From: Blastococcus sp. HT6-30 | GTDB lineage: Bacteria > Actinomycetota > Actinomycetes > Mycobacteriales > Geodermatophilaceae | Length of the DNA stretch: 64,000 bases | Assembly (NCBI RefSeq): GCF_039729015.1 | Contig: NZ_CP155792.1 | Span: 2,934,001 to 2,998,000, forward strand | Direction of reading: 5' to 3' | In this document: positions 37,479 through 46,478 of the stretch, one piece after another | Layout: every line of letters starts with the position of its first letter | Numbering within the stretch: the stretch's first letter is position 1 | Notes under the pieces: model-generated | Told to the model about the DNA's origin: nothing | The model's input: the letters and a program-made list of their open reading frames with translations, nothing else | Databases searched by the model: none | Translations under genes and position numbers: made by a program

Positions 37479-38378
37479 TCAGCGTTCGCAGCCCACCCCG
37501 TCGCCGTCGCCGTCGAACGACGGCCGCCAGCCCGGATCGCCGGCCCGGATCGGGGCGGCTCCCCCGGCGCGGACGGCGGCGCAGTCGGCGTAGAAGACCC
37601 CGCCCGCAGCAGCCGGCCCGGGTCCCGGGGCGGCCGCGGCCGCCCGAGGCAGCGGCTCGTCGGGGCAGGTGGCCAGCACGGTGGCCATGGCGTTCCGCTC
37701 CGCCTGGGTCACCCAGAGCCCGTAGCCGGCCTTCACCGCCACCTGCCGGGCGACGTACGCGCAGCGGTACGAGGTCGCCGGCGGCAGCCAGGTGGCGGCG
37801 TCGCCGTCGCCCTTCTGCATGTTCAGCGGACCGTCGACGGCCAGGAGGTTCAGTGGGTCGTTGGCGAAGGCGGTCCTCGTCGCGGCGTCCCACTGCTGGG
37901 CGCCCTTCTGCCAGGCGTCGGACAGCGCGACGACGTGGTCGATCTGCACGTCGTCGCTGGTCTCCTGGCCGCGCTGGAAGGCGATCGTCCGGCCGGAGTA
38001 CGGATCGGCGAGCGTGCCGCTGAGAACCACGCAGTCCTGCGTGCCCGGCACGAACGTCTCGCCGGTGAGGTCACGGGCCAGGACGTCGTTGCGGGTGTCG
38101 CATCCGTTGCGGTCGGTGTCCACCCAGCCGGCGCCGAAGCGGTCGCGGTCGTAGCCGGTCCGGGGCGCACGCCCCTTCACCGCCAGCCCGTCCAGCGCGG
38201 CCGGCGCCGGGCCGGTCAGCGCCGCGGTGCCGTCGGTGCCGGACCCCCCGGTGGCCGCGGTCCCGTCGCCGCTCCCGGGGAGGTCGACGGTGTCGCATCC
38301 GCCGCTCAGCGCCGCCGCGAGGCCGACGGCCAGGACGACGGCGAGCCGGCGCGGCCGGGATCCGGGTCGGACCTGCAC
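37479..38378 (-). CDS. secreted HNH nuclease-like lipoprotein (DUF1524) with excalibur domain
   Basis: The 299-residue protein has a signal peptide with lipobox LSGGC (Cys near 28), a Gly/Thr linker, a DUF1524 HNH-type nuclease domain ([12 protein letters not shown] then [11 protein letters not shown] and LNMQKGD) and a C-terminal excalibur calcium-binding motif ([13 protein letters not shown]). His in IDHVVALS is the expected catalytic residue. Such exported nucleases are common in actinobacteria; the target is unknown. The GTG start follows GGGAGGGGAG. Confidence 0.85.
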   Translation of the reverse strand: MQVRPGSRPRRLAVVLAVGLAAALSGGCDTVDLPGSGDGTAATGGSGTDGTAALTGPAPAALDGLAVKGRAPRTGYDRDRFGAGWVDTDRNGCDTRNDVLARDLTGETFVPGTQDCVVLSGTLADPYSGRTIAFQRGQETSDDVQIDHVVALSDAWQKGAQQWDAATRTAFANDPLNLLAVDGPLNMQKGDGDAATWLPPATSYRCAYVARQVAVKAGYGLWVTQAERNAMATVLATCPDEPLPRAAAAAPGPGPAAAGGVFYADCAAVRAGGAAPIRAGDPGWRPSFDGDGDGVGCER

Positions 38379-38467
38379 GGAACTCCCCTCCCAGCCGGAT
38401 CTGCGGACGCCCCGACGCTAGGCCGGTGGGTCGCCGGCCCTGCGGTGCAACGCCGGGGGGCGGGAGG

Positions 38468-39643
38468 TCAGCCGACGTTCGTCGTCGCCCGGTAGAGGAC
38501 GGCGGGGCCGCGGGCGGTGACCGGCGCCCCGGCCGGGACGAACGCGGAGCGGCCCTTCTCCAGGGTCAGCTCGCCGTCGACCGAGGCGAGGACGGCCACT
38601 CCCTCGGTGCAGAAGATCAGCTGCGGGCCACGGGTGGTCAGCGCGCCCGCCTGCTCGTCGAGCTGGCAGCGGGTGAGGTCGAAGTCCGTGACCGGCACGG
38701 GGTAGCGCAGGCCGCCGGGGCCCAGCACCGGGTGGAGCACCGGCACCCGGCCGTCGCTGAAGTCCAGCACCTCGATCAGCGCCGCCAGGTCGACGTGCTT
38801 GGCCGTCAGGCCCCCGCGGAGCACGTTGTCCGAGCTGGCCATCACCTCCACCCCCGCGCCCGACAGGTAGGCGTGCAGGTTCCCCGCGGGGAGGAACACC
38901 GCCTCCCCCGGCGACAGCTTCAGGTGGTTGCACATCAACGAGATGACCACGCCCGGGTCGCCCGGGTAGGAGTCGGCGAGGGTGGCCGCCCAGCGGTAGG
39001 TGTTGATGAACTCCGGGTCGTGCGCGGCGACGAAGGTGGCCGCCTTGGTCGCCACCGCCTCCACCAGCTGCGTGCGCCGCTTGCCCGACAGCGCAAGCAG
39101 CTGCGGGATCGCGGCCCGCAGTCCACCGCGTGCCAGGGCGGCGATCGTGGGCTTGAGCTCGGGCACCTGCAGCTTGGCCAGGCAGTGCAGCGACTCCTCC
39201 ACCGGCCGGAACCCGCAGAGGGCCTCGAACGTGGTCAGCGCGAGCAGCAGCTCCGGCTTGTGGAACGGGTCCTTGAACGTGCGCGTCGGGTCGTCGTGCG
39301 GGATGCCGGCGGCCTCCTCGGCGGCGTAGCCGGCCCGGGCCTGCTCCATCGTGGGGTGCGCCTGCAGCGACAGCGGGGTGTCCGCCGCGAGCACCTTCAT
39401 CAGGAACGGCAGCCGGGGGCCGAAGCGCTCGAGCACCGCAGCGCCGAGCAGCGCCTCGGGATCCTCGGTGATCGCCTTGTCCAGCGGACGGCCGTCGGCG
39501 AGCGTGCTGGGCTCGTCCGGGTGCGCCCCGACCCACAGCTCCGCGTGCGGCCGGTCGGCGGGCACGGGTTCGCCCAGGAGTTCGGGGATGACGGTCCGAC
39601 TACCCCAGGGGTAGTACCGCACGCCGTTGCTGAGCTGCCACAT
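38468..39643 (-). CDS. manA: mannose-6-phosphate isomerase, class I
   Basis: ManA interconverts fructose-6-phosphate and mannose-6-phosphate, feeding GDP-mannose. The 391-residue cupin enzyme has the zinc ligands in LQAHPT, HKPELLLALT and PAGNLHAYL and begins with YPWGSRTVIPELLG. It matches Rv3255c in position. The SIS isomerase, phosphomannomutase and ManC of the same pathway are all in this window. Confidence 0.95.
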   Translation of the reverse strand: MWQLSNGVRYYPWGSRTVIPELLGEPVPADRPHAELWVGAHPDEPSTLADGRPLDKAITEDPEALLGAAVLERFGPRLPFLMKVLAADTPLSLQAHPTMEQARAGYAAEEAAGIPHDDPTRTFKDPFHKPELLLALTTFEALCGFRPVEESLHCLAKLQVPELKPTIAALARGGLRAAIPQLLALSGKRRTQLVEAVATKAATFVAAHDPEFINTYRWAATLADSYPGDPGVVISLMCNHLKLSPGEAVFLPAGNLHAYLSGAGVEVMASSDNVLRGGLTAKHVDLAALIEVLDFSDGRVPVLHPVLGPGGLRYPVPVTDFDLTRCQLDEQAGALTTRGPQLIFCTEGVAVLASVDGELTLEKGRSAFVPAGAPVTARGPAVLYRATTNVG

Positions 39644-39724
39644 CGTAGGGGCAGGTTACGTCGTCCACCCGGGGCCGGGTACGCGCCGTCACCCCGCGGG
39701 GGGAGGGTGCGTATGCCGGCGCGC

Positions 39725-41488
39725 TCAGACCGCGGCGCGCACGTCCGGCGCCCCGACGCGGGCCGCGTCCGCGGTCCGGTCGTCGGGCATGCGCTGCGAC
39801 TCGCGCTCGGCGTCGACCCGGGCCGCGTAGTGGGTGACCTCCCGGGCGGTGCGCTCCTCGTCCCAGCCGAGGACGCCGGCCATCAGGGCCGCCGCCTCCG
39901 GAGCCGACTCGACCCCGCGGTGCGGCGTCTCGATGGAGATCCGCGTGCGCCGGGTGAGCACGTCGTCGAGGTGCAGCGCCCCCTCGGCCGCCACCGCGTG
40001 CACCACCTCCGCGGCGAGGTGGCCGGGGGAACCGGCCAGCGGACGGCCCAGCGCCGGATCGCTCCGCACCAGGTCGAGCACCGCCGTCACCTGGTCGCCG
40101 TGGCGCTGCAGCAGCCGCGCGACGGCGTCCTCCGGGACCCCGTGCGCGGCGCCCAGCTCGCCCGCGCGGTCCCGCACGCCGGCCCAGCCGCGCGCGCCGA
40201 CCAGCGGCAGCTCGGCAGTGCGCGAGCGCGGCGCACCCGGCAGCCGCTCGACGGCGGCGTCGACGGCGTCGGCGGCCATCACCCGGTACGTCGTGTACTT
40301 CCCGCCGGCCACGAGCACCAGGCCGGGTACCGGGGTGACGACGGCGTGCTCGCGGGAGAGCCGGCTGGTGTCGTCGGACTCGCCCGCCAGCAGGGGCCGC
40401 AGGCCGGCGTACACCCCGACGACGTCGTCGGCCGCGAGCGGACGGGTCAGCACCCGGTTGACCTGGTCGAGCAGGTAGTCGATGTCGGCGCTGCTCGCGG
40501 CCGGGTGGTCGCGGTCGAGCCGCCAGGGCGTGTCGGTGGTGCCGACGATCCAGTCGTCGTGCCACGGGATCACGAACAGCACGCTGGTGGGCGTGCGCAG
40601 GATCAGCCCGTGGGGCCCGATCTCGCCGCCGTCGATCGCCGCGCGGGGCACCACCAGGTGCACCCCCTTGGAGGCCCGGACCTTCAGGCTCGGCGCCGAT
40701 GCGCCGAGCATCTCGCCCACGTCGTCGCTCCACACCCCGGTCGCGGCGATGACGCTGCGGGCGCGGACGGTGAACGAGGTGCCGTCGGTCAGGTCGGCCA
40801 CCCGGACGCCGACGACCGGCGCGTCCGCAGCGTCACCGTCGCGCAGCAGGCCGACGACCCGGGCGCTGGAGAGCACGTGGGCGCCGTAGCCCGCCGCCGT
40901 CCGGACGACGGCGAGGGTGTGCCGGGCGTCGTCGACCTGGGCGTCCCAGTAGCGGATCGCTCCCCGGACGACGTCACCGCGCAGCGCCGGGAACGCCTCC
41001 AGCGTGGCCCGCCGGGACAGGTGACGGTGTCGCGGCATCGCCCGCCCGCCCGTCTCCCGGTGGCGCGCGAAGGCGGCACCGAGCACGTCGTAGAGCGCGA
41101 CACCCGCCCCGTAGTAGACCCGCTGCCAGGCCGGCGCGGTCAGCGGCAGGAGGAAGGGCAGCGGCCGCACCAGGTGCGGCGCGATCGTGGAGACCAGCCG
41201 GGCCCGCTCCTTGAGCGCCTCGCGCACCAGCGGGAAGGCCAGCTGCTCCAGGTACCGCAGCCCGCCGTGGATGAGCTTGCTCGACCGGCTGGAGGTGCCG
41301 GCCGCCCAGTCCCGGGCCTCCAGCAGCCCCACCGACAGGCCGCGGCTGGCGGCGTCCAGCGCGGCCCCGGCGCCGGTCACCCCGCCGCCGATGACCAGCA
41401 CGTCGACGACGCCGTCGGCCAGCCGGGCGCGGTCGGCCCGCCGCCGCTCCGGTGACAGCACGGTGCGATCGGTCCTCCCCGGCTCCAT
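39725..41488 (-). CDS. glpD: FAD-dependent glycerol-3-phosphate dehydrogenase
   Basis: The enzyme oxidises glycerol-3-phosphate to dihydroxyacetone phosphate at the membrane. The 587-residue protein has the FAD motif VIGGGVTGAGAALDAASRG, SSRSSKLIHGGLRYLE, the substrate region VGTTDTPW and GGKYTTYRVMAADAVD. The C-terminal domain carries the helical cap typical of GlpD. ATG at 41488 is chosen; the upstream frame extension lacks coding character. No glycerol kinase or facilitator adjoins it. Confidence 0.93.
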   Translation of the reverse strand: MEPGRTDRTVLSPERRRADRARLADGVVDVLVIGGGVTGAGAALDAASRGLSVGLLEARDWAAGTSSRSSKLIHGGLRYLEQLAFPLVREALKERARLVSTIAPHLVRPLPFLLPLTAPAWQRVYYGAGVALYDVLGAAFARHRETGGRAMPRHRHLSRRATLEAFPALRGDVVRGAIRYWDAQVDDARHTLAVVRTAAGYGAHVLSSARVVGLLRDGDAADAPVVGVRVADLTDGTSFTVRARSVIAATGVWSDDVGEMLGASAPSLKVRASKGVHLVVPRAAIDGGEIGPHGLILRTPTSVLFVIPWHDDWIVGTTDTPWRLDRDHPAASSADIDYLLDQVNRVLTRPLAADDVVGVYAGLRPLLAGESDDTSRLSREHAVVTPVPGLVLVAGGKYTTYRVMAADAVDAAVERLPGAPRSRTAELPLVGARGWAGVRDRAGELGAAHGVPEDAVARLLQRHGDQVTAVLDLVRSDPALGRPLAGSPGHLAAEVVHAVAAEGALHLDDVLTRRTRISIETPHRGVESAPEAAALMAGVLGWDEERTAREVTHYAARVDAERESQRMPDDRTADAARVGAPDVRAAV

Positions 41489-41512
41489 GCCCCCACTGTC
41501 CCCCACCGACGC

Positions 41513-41568
41513 GGCCCCGTCCCGAGGCTCGCGCCGAACGGGCGAGGCATGAGGACCGGGTCCTCCAA
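41513..41568 (-). repeat. stop-abutting nested hairpin element, copy 5 (after DUF808 gene)
   Basis: It follows the DUF808 TGA and reaches to 25 bases before the glpD start. The outer arms (GGACCCGGTCC and GGACGGGGCC) are imperfect; the inner stem CTCGC / GCGAG holds a diverged loop. This copy is the most degenerate. Confidence 0.5.
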
Positions 41569-42513
41569 TCAGTGCGCCGCGGCTCCCGCCTTCTTCCGGT
41601 GCACCGTCAGGTTCATCACCAGCACGACCAGCGCCCCGACCAGGAGGCCGAGCAGCGCGCTGGCCAGCGTGTTGACCAGCCAGCCCACGACCCCGCCGAG
41701 GGCGCCGGAGGCCTCGTGCGCGGCCTCCTCCAGGTGGTGCACCACGCCGTACAGGCCGTGCCAGCCCAGCTCGTCGGTGCCCACCAGGATGATGTGCCCG
41801 CCGACCCACAGCATCGCCGCGGTGCCGATGACGGTGAGGGCGGACAGCAGCTTCGGCATGCCCTTCACCAGGCCGCGACCGAACGCGGCCACGCCCTTCC
41901 CGGCGCGCTGGGACAGGCTCAGCCCGACGTCGTCCATCTTCACGATGACGCCGACGACGCCGTACACCAGCACGGTGATCCCGAGCGCGACCACCGCCAG
42001 GATGACCGCCCGGGACACGAAGCTCTCGCTGGCGACCTCGTTGAGGCTGATGACCATGATCTCGGCGGACAGGATGAAGTCGGTGCGCACCGCCCCGGTG
42101 ACGAGGGTCTTCTCGTCCGGGAGCGCCTCCTCCACCGATGCGTGGGGCTCGGCGTGGCCACTGATCCGGTGCCAGATCTTCTCGGCGCCCTCGTAGCAGA
42201 GGTAGGCGCCACCGAGCATCAGGATCGGGGTGAGGAGGAACGGCAGGAACTGGCTGAGCAGCAGGATCGCCGGGAGGATGATCAGCAGCTTGTTCCGGAG
42301 CGACCCCAGGGCGATCTTCCGGATGATCGGCAGCTCGCGGTCGGCGTTCAGCCCGTGCACGTACTGCGGCGTGACGGCGGTGTCGTCGACGACGACGCCG
42401 GCGGCCTTGATGCTGGCCCGCCCGGCAGCGGCGCCGATGTCGTCGATCGAGGCGGCGGCCGCACGCGCCAGCACGGCCACGTCGTCGAGCAGGGCTACGA
42501 GTCCACCCGCCAA
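41569..42513 (-). CDS. DUF808 multi-span membrane protein, TTG start
   Basis: The 314-residue protein has the DUF808 family layout: N-terminal GGLVALLDDVAVLARAAAAS, DDIGAAAGRASIKAAGVVVDD, and several membrane helices from about residue 75 on, with the acidic signature DFILSAEIMVISLNEVA. Function is unknown. TTG at 42513 with GGAAGG seven bases upstream gives the family start; the longer frame is rejected. Confidence 0.83.
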   Translation of the reverse strand: MAGGLVALLDDVAVLARAAAASIDDIGAAAGRASIKAAGVVVDDTAVTPQYVHGLNADRELPIIRKIALGSLRNKLLIILPAILLLSQFLPFLLTPILMLGGAYLCYEGAEKIWHRISGHAEPHASVEEALPDEKTLVTGAVRTDFILSAEIMVISLNEVASESFVSRAVILAVVALGITVLVYGVVGVIVKMDDVGLSLSQRAGKGVAAFGRGLVKGMPKLLSALTVIGTAAMLWVGGHIILVGTDELGWHGLYGVVHHLEEAAHEASGALGGVVGWLVNTLASALLGLLVGALVVLVMNLTVHRKKAGAAAH

Positions 42514-42588
42514 GGGAAGTCCTTCCGGTCGGTCAGCACCGGCGTGCTGTCGCAATGATGGTGGACCGTCCTCGCCCGGCGCGCGCCC

Positions 42589-43734
42589 TCACGGACGGGA
42601 CGCCCGCTCGGAGTCCAGCGCCAGCGCCAGGTAGACGGCGCTGAAGTCGGCGAGGGCGAACTGCCGCGCCAGCCGCGGCAGGCGCGCGTAGCGCTCCGGG
42701 TCGCCGTGCTCGGCCAGTCCGCTGACCGGCACGTTGTGGGCGGCGGCGGTCCGCAGCACCTGCTGCATCGCCTCCTCCGCCGAGCGCGGCTCCCGCTCCC
42801 CCGCGCCGTCGTGCGCACCGGCGTCGCTGTCCCGGATGGTGAGCAGCCGCAGCCGGCGCCCGGCGTCGTCGGCGCGGTCGCGGAAGAAGTCGTCGGCGCC
42901 GTCCTGCGGCGCCAGTGGCCCGCCGAGGACGGCGCACGCCGCGACCCGCTGGTCGGGCAGCCGGAAGCCGGTGACCGGCAGCCCCGCCAGGGTGGCCAAC
43001 TGGTCGGCCACGCGGGTCGCCGCCGCACCGGCCAGCGGACCCTCCGCGGCGATCACGGGCAGGGCGTCGAGCAGCTCGAGCGCGAGCGTCTTCGCCGGGT
43101 TGACGAACGACTCGCGGGCCGGCCCGCACTCCGCGGCCACCTCGTCGAGCGCGGCCGCCACCGCATCGGTGTCGGCCACGCCCTCGGCCACCAGCCCGAG
43201 GTCGGTGGCCAGCCGCAGCATCGGGGTGAGCAGCGACCAGAGCGCGGTGTGCCGCACACGGGTGCGGGGCAGTGCGACGTAGGGCGCCCGGGCGGTGGAG
43301 CAGGCGGCGCGCAGCGGTGCGTCGTCGGCGCCGATGCCCACCAGGGAGACCCCCCGGCGGGCGGCCTCGTAGGCCGGGGCGACCGCGTACGCGCCCGCAC
43401 CGGTGCGCGTGACGACGACCGCGATGTCGCTCGGGCCGGTCCAGACGGGCAGCGCGGGGCCCGGGACGACGTCGACGGTGACCGGGCTGGAGGGCCCCAG
43501 CAGGGCGCTCAGCACCGACGCGGCGACGGCGCCCTCCCGCCGGGCCACGATCACCAGCCCGCGGGGCCGGCCACCCTCGGTGACCCGGCCGAGGCCGGCC
43601 TCGTCGGTCAGCCGCGCGGTCTCCCGCACCTGCGCACCGGCGCCGGCCACCGCCGGCAGCAGCCCGCGCGGGTCCCGCGCGCGCAGCAGCTCGAGGTCGT
43701 CGAGGACCTCCTCGGCGAACTCGGGCGAGGTCAT
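42589..43734 (-). CDS. SIS-domain phosphosugar isomerase-like protein (Rv3256c type)
   Basis: The 381-residue protein resembles bifunctional phosphoglucose/phosphomannose isomerases: two SIS-like halves with VTVDVVPGPALPVWTGPSDI, RRGVSLVGIG, and a C-terminal domain. The Ser/Thr phosphate loop is not well conserved, so activity is uncertain. Its ATG overlaps the stop of the Trm112-like gene by four bases (ATGA), making an operon of phosphomannomutase, Trm112-like and SIS. Confidence 0.75.
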   Translation of the reverse strand: MTSPEFAEEVLDDLELLRARDPRGLLPAVAGAGAQVRETARLTDEAGLGRVTEGGRPRGLVIVARREGAVAASVLSALLGPSSPVTVDVVPGPALPVWTGPSDIAVVVTRTGAGAYAVAPAYEAARRGVSLVGIGADDAPLRAACSTARAPYVALPRTRVRHTALWSLLTPMLRLATDLGLVAEGVADTDAVAAALDEVAAECGPARESFVNPAKTLALELLDALPVIAAEGPLAGAAATRVADQLATLAGLPVTGFRLPDQRVAACAVLGGPLAPQDGADDFFRDRADDAGRRLRLLTIRDSDAGAHDGAGEREPRSAEEAMQQVLRTAAAHNVPVSGLAEHGDPERYARLPRLARQFALADFSAVYLALALDSERASRP

Positions 43735-43940
43735 GACGAGCGGCGCCGTGCCTCGTCCAGGAGCAGCACGGGGATGCCGTCGCGGACGGGGAAGGCCCGG
43801 TCGCAGGTACCGCAGACCAGCTCGCCGGCCGCCTCGTCGACGGTCAGCGGCGTGTGGTGGGTGTCGGGGCAGGCGAGGATCGACAGGAGATCCGGGTCCA
43901 GGCCCAGCGGGCCGCCGGGAAGGCTCTGCGGTGCGGTCAC
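43731..43940 (-). CDS. Trm112-family small zinc protein
   Basis: The 69-residue protein has LDPDLLSILACPDTHHTPL and VCGTCDRAFPVRDGIPVLLLDEA: one Cys in CPD and the CxxC pair, typical for Trm112/YcaR proteins. In bacteria these small proteins are of unclear role; in eukaryotes they activate methyltransferases. The GTG overlaps the phosphomannomutase stop by four bases (GTGA). Confidence 0.82.
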   Translation of the reverse strand: MTAPQSLPGGPLGLDPDLLSILACPDTHHTPLTVDEAAGELVCGTCDRAFPVRDGIPVLLLDEARRRSS

Positions 43941-45316
43941 TTCTGCTCCTGTTCGGCGCGCACGGTGCGGAGCACCTGGTCGCGCAGCTCGGTCATGCGC
44001 GCCACGTCCGGCGCCTCGACGTTGAGCCGCAGCAGCGGCTCGGTGTTGCTGGCCCGCAGGTTGAACCACGCGCCGTCGGGCAGCTCGACGGTCAGCCCGT
44101 CGAGCTCGTCGACGGTGACGCCCTCCTGCTCCTCGAAGATCCCGCGCACCGCGGCCGTCCGCTCCGCGGCGTCGGCCACGGTGGAGTTGATCTCGCCGGA
44201 GGCGGCGTAGCGCGAGTAGGCGGCGGTCAGCTCCGACAGCGACCGCCCCTGCTCGCCCAAGGCGGCGAGGACGTGCATGGCCGCGAGCATGCCCGTGTCG
44301 GCCCGCCAGAAATCGCGGAAGTAGTAGTGCGCCGAGTGCTCGCCGCCGAACACGGCATCGGTACGCGCCATCTCGGCCTTGATGAACGAGTGCCCGACGC
44401 GGGTGCGCACCGGCTGCCCGCCGTGCTCGCGGACGATCTCCGGAACGGCGCGGGAGGTGATCAGGTTGTGGATGATCGTCGTCCCGCGGCCCTTGGCGAG
44501 CTCGCGGACCGCCACCAGGGCGGTGATCGCCGAGGGGCTGACCGGCTCGCCGCGCTCGTCGACCACGAAGACCCGGTCGGCGTCCCCGTCGAACGCCAGG
44601 CCGATGTCGGCGCCGTGCTCGACGACGGCCCGCTGCAGGTCGACCAGGTTGGCCGGGTCCAGCGGGTTGGCCTCGTGGTTGGGGAACGAGCCGTCGAGCT
44701 CGAAGTACATGGGCACGACGTCCAGCGGCAGGCCGGCCAGGACCACGGGCACCGTATGCCCGCCCATGCCGTTGCCCGCGTCGACGACGACCTTCAGCGA
44801 CCGGATCGTGCTGAGGTCGACCAGCGAGCGCAGGTGGGCGGCGTACTCGGCCAGCACGTCCCGGGCGCTCACCGTGCCGACGCGGTCGGGCACCCGCTCG
44901 TAGGCGTCCCGCTCGGCCCACTCGCGGATGGTGCCCAGCCCCGAGTCCTGACCGATGGGGGCGGCCCCCGCCCGGCACATCTTGATGCCGTTGTACTGCG
45001 CGGGGTTGTGGCTTGCCGTGAACATCGCGCCGGGCATGCCGAGCGAACCGGCGGCGAAGTACAGCAGGTCGGTCGATCCGAGGCCGGCCTCCACGACGTC
45101 GACGCCCCGGGCGATGGCGCCCTCGGCGAAGGCGCGGGCGAGCGGGACGGACGACTCGCGCATGTCGTGCGCGGTGACCACGGCGGTCGCGCCGCTGTCG
45201 GCGAGCACGAACTCGGCGAACGCCGCGCCGATCGCCCGGGCGACGTCCTCGTCCCACTGGTCGGGGACGACCCCGCGGACGTCGTAGGCCTTGATCAGCG
45301 AGGAGAGGTCACGCAC
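43937..45316 (-). CDS. manB: phosphomannomutase/phosphoglucomutase
   Basis: The enzyme interconverts mannose-6- and mannose-1-phosphate through a phosphoserine. The 459-residue protein shows all four sites: TASHNP (phosphoserine), DGDADR (metal), GEHSAHYYF (sugar) and RASNTEP (phosphate). GTG start at 45316. With ManA and ManC it forms the path from fructose-6-phosphate to GDP-mannose. It is first in the operon with the Trm112-like and SIS genes. Confidence 0.94.
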   Translation of the reverse strand: MRDLSSLIKAYDVRGVVPDQWDEDVARAIGAAFAEFVLADSGATAVVTAHDMRESSVPLARAFAEGAIARGVDVVEAGLGSTDLLYFAAGSLGMPGAMFTASHNPAQYNGIKMCRAGAAPIGQDSGLGTIREWAERDAYERVPDRVGTVSARDVLAEYAAHLRSLVDLSTIRSLKVVVDAGNGMGGHTVPVVLAGLPLDVVPMYFELDGSFPNHEANPLDPANLVDLQRAVVEHGADIGLAFDGDADRVFVVDERGEPVSPSAITALVAVRELAKGRGTTIIHNLITSRAVPEIVREHGGQPVRTRVGHSFIKAEMARTDAVFGGEHSAHYYFRDFWRADTGMLAAMHVLAALGEQGRSLSELTAAYSRYAASGEINSTVADAAERTAAVRGIFEEQEGVTVDELDGLTVELPDGAWFNLRASNTEPLLRLNVEAPDVARMTELRDQVLRTVRAEQEQK

Positions 45317-45349
45317 GAGGCGACACTACTGGGCGCCGGAGTGCGCGTC

Positions 45350-45406
45350 GGCCCCGCTGCAGGGACCCGCCGCGAGCGTGCGAGCGGCGGGGGCAGCGGG
45401 GTCCTT
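45350..45406 (-). repeat. stop-abutting nested hairpin element, copy 6 (after DUF3499 gene)
   Basis: Directly after the DUF3499 TGA. The outer arms ACCCCGCTGC and GCAGCGGGG pair perfectly; the inner stem CCCGCCGC / GCGGCGGG (8 bp perfect) holds the loop TCGCACGCTC. This is the clearest copy and best defines the fold. Confidence 0.78.
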
Positions 45407-45760
45407 TCAGGGCAGGTCGGGGAGGACGCGCAGGTGCCCGCGGCGGATGCCCCTGCCGTCGTCGGCCGGGTCGCGCACCGACTCCGGCCGGGCGGCCTCG
45501 CGGACGGCGTCGGCCAGTGCGAGCAGGTCGTCCCCGGTCGGGCCGACGTCGTCGATGTCGATCTCGTGCCGGACGACCTCCCAGCCGCGCGGGACGGTCA
45601 GCCGTTCCGCGTGGAACTCGCACAGGTCGTAGCTGTGCGGCTCGGAGAACGTCGCCAACGGGCCCACGACAGCGGTCGACTCCGCGTAGACGTAGGTCAG
45701 GGTCGCCGCTGCCGGTTGCGCGCAGCCGCTGCGCGAGCAGCGCCGTGACTGCCTCACCAC
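45407..45760 (-). CDS. DUF3499 family protein
   Basis: The 117-residue protein contains RRCSRSGCAQPAAATLTYVY, PLATFSEPHSYDLCEFHAER and LTVPRGWEVVRHEID, the actinobacterial DUF3499 signature, with Cys and His residues placed for a zinc site (C-x4-C and C-x2-H). Function is unknown. GTG at 45760 (or 45757) follows TGAGGAACCG. Its position beside the phosphomannomutase operon matches Rv3258c. Confidence 0.87.
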   Translation of the reverse strand: MVRQSRRCSRSGCAQPAAATLTYVYAESTAVVGPLATFSEPHSYDLCEFHAERLTVPRGWEVVRHEIDIDDVGPTGDDLLALADAVREAARPESVRDPADDGRGIRRGHLRVLPDLP

Positions 45761-45977
45761 CGGTTCCTCACGCAAGGCACAGTAAACCCGCCCGGCGGTG
45801 CGCGACAGCAGGCACACCGGCAACCCGCCTGTGACGCACCATCCTGCACGATGACCCCGTGGGCATCGTCACCGGTGGGACGCGGGTTCGGGGCGGGCGC
45901 GGCGCGACCCGGGAGAGAGCCCGGCGAGCCGTTCGGGCGCCCGGCGAGTCGCTCGCCGCCGTACTCTTCGACCCGTC

Positions 45978-46445
45978 ATGAGCCGCCCTCCCCGCCGCCG
46001 CGCCCGTTCCCGCCGCGACCGTCACGGCCGCGGCCTGCGGGGTCGCCTGGTGCCCGCGCAGGTACCCCTCGCGCGCAGCCGCGCCGAGCAGTTCGACGAC
46101 CTGGTCCTCGACGCGGTCGAGGACCTCGAACGCCGCTGGGAGCGCGAGTTGGCCGGTGTGGAGTTCGCCGTCGAGGACGTGCCCTGGGTCGAGCACACCG
46201 ATCCCGACGAGGCGGTGCTCGACTCGGACGTGCTCGACGACGCCGGCGTCCCGCTGGCCCGCCTGCTGCCCGCCCACCGGGAGCAGGGGCAGGACGTCCC
46301 CCCGCGGATCGTCGTCTACCGGCGACCGCTGGAGCTGCGCGCGCACGACCGGGACGACCTCGCCGACCTCGTGCGCGACGTGGTGGTCGACCAGGTGGCC
46401 ACCCTCCTCGGCCGCGACCCCGAGGAGATCGACCCCACCGGCTGA
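45978..46445 (+). CDS. zincin-like metallopeptidase-family protein without HExxH
   Basis: The 155-residue protein matches the DUF1025-type metallopeptidase family (Rv3259-like): basic N-terminus, AEQFDDLVLDAVEDLERRW and PPRIVVYRRPLELRA. The helix that normally carries HExxH reads DQVAT (138-142) within VVVDQVATLLGRDPEEI, so the zinc-binding residues are missing. It is probably a non-catalytic member. It is divergent from the DUF3499 gene. A TACTCT hexamer (45962-45967) ends ten bases before the ATG. Confidence 0.75.
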   Translation: MSRPPRRRARSRRDRHGRGLRGRLVPAQVPLARSRAEQFDDLVLDAVEDLERRWERELAGVEFAVEDVPWVEHTDPDEAVLDSDVLDDAGVPLARLLPAHREQGQDVPPRIVVYRRPLELRAHDRDDLADLVRDVVVDQVATLLGRDPEEIDPTG

Positions 46446-46478
46446 CCGCGCACGGCCGGGGTTGCGAACCCGGCTGAG

